Shown here piece by piece: positions 57,699 through 64,000 of a stretch of 64,000 bases of DNA. Below the pieces are notes generated by a model. The model was not told where the DNA came from. It made no database searches and was given only the letters and a program-made list of their open reading frames with translations. The DNA lies in NCBI GenBank assembly GCA_964019155.1, contig OZ025242.1:21366092-21430091 (forward strand), written 5' to 3'. Source of the stretch: Osedax fenrisi. Taxonomy: Eukaryota > Annelida > Polychaeta > Sabellida > Siboglinidae. The position numbers were made by a program, and so were the translations under genes. The stretch's first letter is position 1, and the number at the start of each line of letters is the position of its first letter.

Positions 57699-60321
57699 AC
57701 ATACTTACTTATGTCGAGCTCTCGCTCGACTCTTCTTTGCCTTTTCTCTCCAAACATCTCTGTCCAACATCATCGTCTTTATCTTATTTATATCGTCTAG
57801 TACTATGTCTTCTCTTAGATTATCTACAAAAGTGATAGTTTTGCGACCTCTTCTTGCACTACCATATGTCGGTTCCCAAAGTACAAGTTTATGAGCCATT
57901 TCGTTGTCGTGTCTCAGCAAATGACCTGCAAGTTTTAGTCTTCTTTCTTTTATTACTTCAGATATTCTTGAGAGTCCATTATATAGCGTTATGTTATTGA
58001 TTTTATCTTTCCAGGATATGTTTAAAGCCATTCGGAGAAGTCTGGTGTAAAATCCATCTATTCGTTTAGTCATATTTTTGTAGTTGTCCATGTTTCAGCA
58101 CCATATGTGTATATTGTTTCAATCGTAGCCCTGAATATTCTAACTTTAAGTGAGTCTCTTATGCTTGATTTTCATAATTTCTTAATCTTATTAGCGGCTG
58201 ACCAGGCTAGTGCCTTACGAATATTGAAGTCTTTTTCCGAGCTTTGCATCCATGACCCTAGATATTTAAAGTTATCTACTATTTTGATTTCATTATTGAG
58301 TATGGTGTGTATGTGTTGGTTATTGTCTCTACCGAAATACATGGCTTCTGTCTTTTTACAGTTTATCTTTAGACCTATATTTCCACATTCTTCTTCTACT
58401 CTCTGAAGCAGTATTTGTGCTTCTTCAATATTTTTACTAATAAGAGCTACGTCGTCTGCATAGCTGAAATCTGTAACGTTTACTGCTGGATTTCTCCTAC
58501 TTTTCTTTCTTGCTATTTCAAAACCTATTTCACTCTCTCGTCCATCTATTGCTAGTCGCATAGCATAATCTAAAGCTATAATGAATAGGAATGGAGCTAG
58601 AGTATCTCCTTGCAGTACTCCGTTTTTAATAAGGAAAGTTTCAGTGATTCCATCAGGCGTTATTAATTGCACTTTTGAGTTACGGTGAAGAGATTGTATA
58701 TCTCTTATTAGTATTTCTGGAATTCCACAAATCTTGAGAATTTTTAATAGAACTGCTCTGTCGATGCTGTCGAAAGCCTTTTTAAAATCCACAAATGTTA
58801 TGATAGAATGAATATTTTTGGTCTTAATTCCTTCTATGAGTCGACTTATTGCTAATATATATGCAATGGTTCCTCTACCTGGTCGAAATCCGTTTTGGTT
58901 ATTCCTCAAAAATGTATCGACTGAAGGTTGAATTCTGTTCAGAATCATCTTGTTTATTATCTTTGATGCAATACTTGATAAGCTTATTCCTATGTAGTTA
59001 TTTACATCGCATAGATCTCCAGATTTAGGTAGTGGCTTTATGTTGCTTGATGTCCATTGAGCTGGTGTTTATTGTAAAAATAGTATATTATTTGCAAAGT
59101 TTAGTATGATGTCGTCAAATTTGCAGTACTTTAGTATCTCTGGACTTATATCATCAGGTCCTGCAGCCTTACCATCTTTAAGATTGGCTATCACTTTTCT
59201 ATATTCTTCCAGAGTAAAAGCTGTTATGAGTATATTGTGTGTTTCATTCAAATCCAAATTAAGATCTGCATTAACTGATATGTTTTCATCGCTCTTTCTG
59301 TCACTGCCCAGTAATTTTTTGAAGTGTTCGTACCATATCTTGACTCTATCCTTTTTTGGTGTTTTTACAGCCTTTTATTTCGTTTATTAACTACCAGCAT
59401 TTAGAATGCTTAGATTCTTGGTTTGTTAATTCTACCTGTTCTGTGGCTTTTTGTATACGTTACTCTCGATGTTCATGTACATATTACGTATGTTATCTTT
59501 TGATTTTACTTGTTCTTCATAGCTTTCATTTGTATTTGAAAGTGGTGTTTACTGTATGCAGTTTCTACTTTCTCTCTCAGTTCTTGAATTATATGATCAT
59601 AAGTAGTGTTAGCTTTTCGATTTGCTCTTATTCTATGAATCATCTTCTTTGATATGATATTATTAGCTTCTATAAAGTTTTCATATAGTTCTGTTGAAGT
59701 TGTGTTTTCAGATTGAAGTTCGTTAAATTTTTCTATGACAGCTTTGCTATATTCAGTACTAGCATCTTTATTCTTCAGTATTGACCAGTCATATTGTGTT
59801 TTCTTAGCTTGAGTTGAGTTCTTTCTTAAACTTAATTTTAACTTTGCAGTCAGAATTCGGTGGTCGGATCCAACACTGCTGAAACTGTTGTAGGCTTCAC
59901 AGTTATGTAAGCTGTTCTTCCATTTTCATCTAATCAAAATGTAGTCCACTTGAGTTTTGGCACCAGTAGAGTCTGACATAAATGTCCAGAGTTTACCGGT
60001 CCTCTTTCTGAAGAATGTTTTGGCTATCATCATGTTAGTTTCTTCGGCGTAATCTATTAGAATTCTGCCGTTTTGATTACTGTTTCGATAATATGTGTAC
60101 TTGAAAGTGTCATTTGTTCCTACATGTGCGTTGAAGTCTCCTATCGTCAGTAATACATTGTGTCTTGGTATCGTAGTGGTTGTGTCAAGTAGGTTTTTAT
60201 AATGAACTTCTGCTTAATTGCTCCCTTCACATGGTGAATAATGATGTATTACTGTAGTGAGTGGGTTTCCGTTGAAATGTACAATCATTATTCTTTCAGT
60301 ACACTTAATTATTTCTCTCAT
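57699..60321 (-). mobile_element. 5'-truncated RTE-type retrotransposon
   Basis: Flanked by TAAAGATAT on both sides (57690-57698 and 60322-60330). Units A and B show the empty site (ATAAAGATATTATTG). The 3' end on the minus strand is a short ATAAGTAAGTATG-like tail right after the stop, typical of RTE elements with almost no 3' UTR. Confidence 0.9.
57705..60321 (-). pseudogene. RTE ORF: partial endonuclease, reverse transcriptase, C-terminus (broken)
   Basis: Reading leftwards: the endonuclease starts part-way with ERIMIVHFNGNPLTTVI, then GDFNAHVG near 60130, NGRILIDYAEETNM and GKLWTFMSDSTGAKTQVDY. The reverse transcriptase frame at 59257-59069 has LKDGKAAGPDDISPEILK. The frame at 58948-58172 has NGFRPGRGT, FVDFKKAFDSIDR, NGVLQGDTLAPFLF and SYADDVALIS. 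The frame at 58091-57705 has KRIDGFYTRLLRMALNISWK, RRLKLAGHLLRHD and LVLWEPTYGSARRGR. These C-terminal motifs are diagnostic of the RTE clade. Frameshifts and stops separate the pieces, for example near 60215, 59060-58950 and 58100. Confidence 0.9.
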
Positions 60322-60357
60322 TAAAGATATTATTGATTTTAATTTTATTTACAATGT

Positions 60358-60363
<6 letters not shown>

Positions 60364-60404
<41 letters not shown>
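60364..60404. repeat. (TA)n microsatellite
   Basis: Target of the SINE insertion in unit C. Confidence 0.9.
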
Positions 60405-60405
<1 letters not shown>

Positions 60406-60413
60406 TTTAAAAA

Positions 60414-60709
60414 CTGCCTGTGTGGCTCAGTGGCTAAGGCGTCAGACACACAAGCAGTAGGACACGGGTTCGACCCTCGTCCGGACCATTAATTAATTTT
60501 ATAAAATGGGTCTTAAAATATTATTTAGAAGTGATCTTATATAATTGTGTATAAATAAATGATCGGCTCTCGTTAAAACCATGGATGCCTTAACATGAGA
60601 GCGGCTTCGAAGGGACATTAGAGCCATATATGGTTATAAGTGAAAACTTCATCTAAGTTCCTGGATGGGATGAAAGGACTCCACCAAATAAAATAACAAT
60701 AACAACAAT
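60414..60709 (+). mobile_element. tRNA-derived SINE, best copy
   Basis: The head CTGCCTGTGTGGCTCAGTGG contains an A box (60423-60433) and a B box GGTTCGACCC (60467-60476), the internal RNA polymerase III promoter. The body continues to GGATGGGATGAAAGGACTCC, followed by a tail of AATAACA-like repeats (60686-60709). Length is about 275 bp plus tail. It would be transcribed by RNA polymerase III and mobilised by a LINE; the partner LINE is unknown. Confidence 0.92.
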
Positions 60710-61009
60710 ATATACATTAATAATGAATAATTAACATTATAATAGACATGAGAATTTTAAAATTAAATATATTACTAAATAATAACTAATAATTACTTTA
60801 ATATTATTGATTATATTATCATTATTAGTTATTAGATAAATTTGGAATTTTAATAATTTGTATTAAATAAATCTATATTTAATATTTAAGATTACATAAT
60901 TTAAAGTTTATTCAAAGTATCAAATTTATTTCAGATAAATAGCAAATATTTCGTGATAATTATTTATTTATATAATATATATCGTTTATAATAATTTATA
61001 TATTTTTAT

Positions 61010-61550
61010 AAATTTTCGGTGACTAAATAAAGTTTAAAACAGTAAGGGAAGGAAGGGGGTAGTGGCTGAGAAGTGTGTTGTGGTCAATATGTATTTATAT
61101 ATTCATATATATATATATATATATATATAGAAGAAAATTAAAAAGAAATTATTATATTATTTTCAATTTTCGAAGCAAATATTCATTATATAAAACATAT
61201 TATTGAATTATATATAGTTATATTATAACCATTTAGTAGATGATGCAAAATATATTCAGGATGGACATATTTGGATATTTAGATATTTACATATTTGGAG
61301 GACAGTTTTTAAAAGATAGTTATGTAGCTGAAAATTAACATATTAATTAATTATGATACACTCTTTGCATATATTTAATTATTTTTTCAAAATAATCAAT
61401 AATAAAAAACATATAAAAATAATGTCTACCAATAATATATTATGTATAATTTATGCATATATCATGATTTTGTGGACAATATTAATATTTATTTTTTATA
61501 GACTGCTTGCATAATGAATTCGCTCTAATTTTACTATTTTTTAAGTAGTA
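61010..61550. other. AT-rich intergenic DNA with (TA)n
   Basis: No gene seen. A (TA)n tract lies at about 61107-61129. Confidence 0.5.
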
Positions 61551-61554
61551 TTAA

Positions 61555-61685
61555 TGATATAATTTTATTAGAAGTCAAATTTATACCAAAAGTGATAAAT
61601 TATTGCCCTAACTATTTGGTGGACACGAACTTTTCCTCCAAATAATCATGTCTACCAAATGGTTAATATTCTACAATAAATGTCT
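61555..61685 (-). repeat. Dispersed repeat, inverted copy of 38010-38150
   Basis: Shared blocks include CATTTGGTAGACATGATTA and TAGTTAGGGCAATAATTTAT in opposite orientation at the two sites. GTCTACCAA motifs recur in the neighbourhood. No coding content. Confidence 0.7.
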
Positions 61686-61784
61686 ACTAAATCTTGTATA
61701 ATTATATATATATATATACCCAGGAAACCAAATGTAATTGATAAAACTATGTTTAACTAGTTTATTATCAACGTTGAAATATAT

Positions 61785-62030
61785 AGGTTAATGTGAGCAG
61801 TTTAAACTAGGTTAAATTAACCATATTTTAAACTGTAATACAACTGGATTATTTAAATATGTTTATAGACTAAGTTAAATTAAACATAAATATAAACTAG
61901 ATTTTTTAACTATATTTGTAAACTAAGTTAAATTAAACATAAATATAAACTAATTTTTTTTAACTATATTATTAAGTTAAATTAAACATAAATATATAAT
62001 AGATAATGTAGCTATATATCAAAACTAGGC
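61785..62030. repeat. ~60-bp tandem repeat
   Basis: Three to four copies of a unit with AAGTTAAATTAAACATAAAT and TAAACTAG blocks, grading into more diverged copies at the left. Confidence 0.8.
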
Positions 62031-62039
62031 TAAAGTAAA

Positions 62040-62252
62040 TATACTTAAATAATATATACATGTGTGTGTATGTATATTGTAATATTATACATATTTTGAT
62101 TAAATAAGTGACATTATCATTATACCTATTAAAAGAAAAATAGTTTTAAAATATATATTTATTATTTAAGTAATAATATCATCGTCTTCTTCAAAATCTG
62201 TCACAGAATGGTTTTGTTTTCCTGCCATAGATTTAATATTATTATTTTAGTA

Positions 62253-62297
<45 letters not shown>

Positions 62298-63059
62298 TGT
62301 TTTCATTGAACACTAAATATGTGCATATATGCTAACTATAGGTATTAAATATTGATTTTAATTTCTAATTCAAATTTTAAAACAATACAGATTAAGGGTG
62401 GAGGCGCAAGTTAAAATATGATTAATATTTTAATTAACAACAAAATGATAGTACATATTTTCCATGTTTAATATCTTATTTATAAATTTGTAAAATTTCT
62501 GTAATTTTGAGTATTTATATTAATATGGAGTGATTTTATAAGCGTAATCGATATAATAATTATTTATAATTCACAGGATTTCTTGTAAATAATTATCACA
62601 TTTAATTTTATATTTCGATATCGTAAACAAATATTTTACTAAACAAATTTATATGTTTACATTAAGCATAGATTATTGATAAAGTATAATTAATAAAAAA
62701 ATCACGTATGTATATAACAAGATATCATTGTTTGAAAAGAGACGCTTCCAAACAGAAAATTTATAAATATTCTTTCTATAATTATCTCTGTCTAGTCAAG
62801 ACGTTATATTCTTGTATTTATTTTATATTATTCATTATTTATTTTTTATAATACTTTATAACTATTATTAAAATATTACTATAAATATAAATTTATATTT
62901 TTCTATTTTATAATTATATATTTATATTTATTTGTATATCTCATTATAATACATACTTGAGTACTACTCTATATTAGTACTAATTATTATTGTTTCGGTG
63001 TTATTTATATACCATTATATGTTACTTGTCATTTATATATATATATATATATATAAATG

Positions 63060-63097
<38 letters not shown>

Positions 63098-63480
63098 TTT
63101 ATAATGTTTTGTAATTATTTGTTTTTAAAATCTTTGAATATCATTTTCTAAAATTTCTACTTTTTCACTATATGCCAACTACTTTTTTAATTTTTATTAT
63201 TTTTATCTGAAATTGTTACTATAAATTTATCAACATATACATCCATATGAATCCTGTTGGATGTATTATTATATTTTATATTAATTAAATAAATGATAAT
63301 AAACTTGCATTTTAATGAAACAAATAAATATTTCACTAATTGAGACTATTTTTGTACACCTTTTAAACTAACTACATTTATATAAAGATAGATCATATAT
63401 GATGGAGGAAAGTATCTGTTTAATAAACCAAAATTAAGTAATTAACCCATTAATTATTTATGCTTAGCATTTTTAGATAT
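62040..63480. other. AT-rich intergenic DNA with (TA)n tracts
   Basis: No gene recognised. (TA)n tracts lie at about 62260-62293 and 63036-63090. Confidence 0.5.
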
Positions 63481-63539
63481 AGCTAAAATAGAATTGTTTA
63501 GATAAACACGCGCCTCCCTCATTAATGGGAATATTTAAA

Positions 63540-64000
63540 TATAAATTTGATAATATAAGTTATAATTGAAAATAATAACATTTAATAATAATCATAATAA
63601 TAATTATAGAGTTACCTATTATACATTAAGATATTCTTAAGGCATATACATGGCAAAGCTGATATAATTATATTACGGCTCGACATGGTATGCTAACTAT
63701 TTAGCAGCTAGACACGGCATGCAAACTCTTTAGCGGATTGGCATGAATCTGTTGTGATAATAGATTTTTTGATTATGAAAAAATATTATTATACGGGGTT
63801 TTTAAAAAATTTAAATACAATACTCTACACCAGATTTAAATAGTATTGAATTTCATTGAGGATTATTTATAAATTTATAATGATTATAATATAAGTTATA
63901 ATTGAAAATAATACTATTTAATCATAATAATAATTATAAAGATACCTCTTATACATTAAGATATTCTTAAGGCGTATACATGGCAAAGCTAAATTGTTAT
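63540..64000. repeat. ~120-bp direct repeat pair
   Basis: 63550-63665 and 63883-63992 share ATAAGTTATAATTGAAAATA and ACATTAAGATATTCTTAAGG, both followed by ATACATGGCAAAGCT. Between them a ~35-base motif (GACATGGTATGCTAACTATT and a variant) is repeated twice. The second copy reaches the window edge, so a longer tandem array with a ~330-bp period is likely. Confidence 0.75.

Larger units (their letters stand above)
57538..61010. repeat. Partial, gene-less unit C
   Basis: It corresponds to 22390-22978 of unit A after removing the RTE element (57699-60321) and the SINE (60414-60709). It lies in direct tandem with the end of unit B. The peptide exons and the TATA/E-box promoter are absent. Confidence 0.8.

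Noticed and set aside
60414..60490. Possible tRNA gene
   Set aside because: A and B boxes are present, but the acceptor stem does not pair properly and the same sequence recurs as the head of a SINE with a shared non-tRNA body.

Overview
The window is nuclear DNA of an invertebrate animal: very AT-rich (roughly 80% by eye), intron-bearing, and filled with metazoan-type mobile DNA. This includes CR1/L2/Jockey-like and RTE-like non-LTR retrotransposons, a tRNA-headed SINE family, hAT, CMC-like and pogo-like DNA transposon remnants, a Ty3/gypsy fragment, satellites, and long (AAT)n and (TA)n tracts. Nothing fixes the lineage. A cnidarian such as a hydrozoan is one possibility among other AT-rich invertebrates.

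The most interesting content is a pair of paralogous host-type genes, both on the minus strand and not recognisable as a named family. Gene A has coding exons at 20893-21940 and gene B at 55104-56191. Each has a signal-peptide exon, an acidic pro-segment exon, and two exons encoding a very basic, tyrosine-rich C-terminal part with eight cysteines (precursors of 143 and 144 residues). Splice phases agree in both copies, and the copies differ by one in-frame codon. By hand count, exon 3 differs at 16 of 130 bases (14 amino-acid-changing), against 4 of 161 in intron 1. This suggests diversifying selection on a secreted, perhaps antimicrobial or otherwise interacting, peptide. Both copies keep a TATA box, an E-box (CACGTG) and a threefold ~20-bp upstream repeat. 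Two further copies of the upstream flank (about 48335-48480 and 57538-61010) carry no gene.

Layout. 1-2250: minisatellite, AT-rich DNA and a foldback element. 2250-10813: two CR1-like retrotransposons in tandem, each ending in a long (AAT)n tract. The second looks intact, with ORF1 and ORF2 in one frame separated only by TGA CTA, a known leaky-stop context. 10870-18820: broken retrotransposons, one split by a 2.2-kb CMC-like DNA transposon with a TTA target duplication. 19886-22978: duplication unit A with peptide gene A. 23029-34620: a large inverted repeat of ~2.9-kb arms around a 3.5-kb centre with a 15-bp minisatellite. The arms carry the 3' part of a transposon-like gene whose upstream exons lie at 34762-36222, and a hAT element with 8-bp target duplication interrupts the right arm. 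37000-41000: SINE, retrotransposon and hAT fragments, then hairpins. 41150-44200: a satellite-like array. 44289-49750: pogo-like and gypsy fragments and tandem repeats. 50118-57535: duplication unit B with peptide gene B, a 3.9-kb retrotransposon and a SINE. 57538-61010: gene-less unit C with an RTE element and a SINE. 61010-64000: repeat-rich AT DNA.

Apart from the two peptide genes and the one intact retrotransposon, nearly all coding sequence here is decayed mobile DNA. The duplicated units give empty-site comparisons that date several insertions after the duplications.
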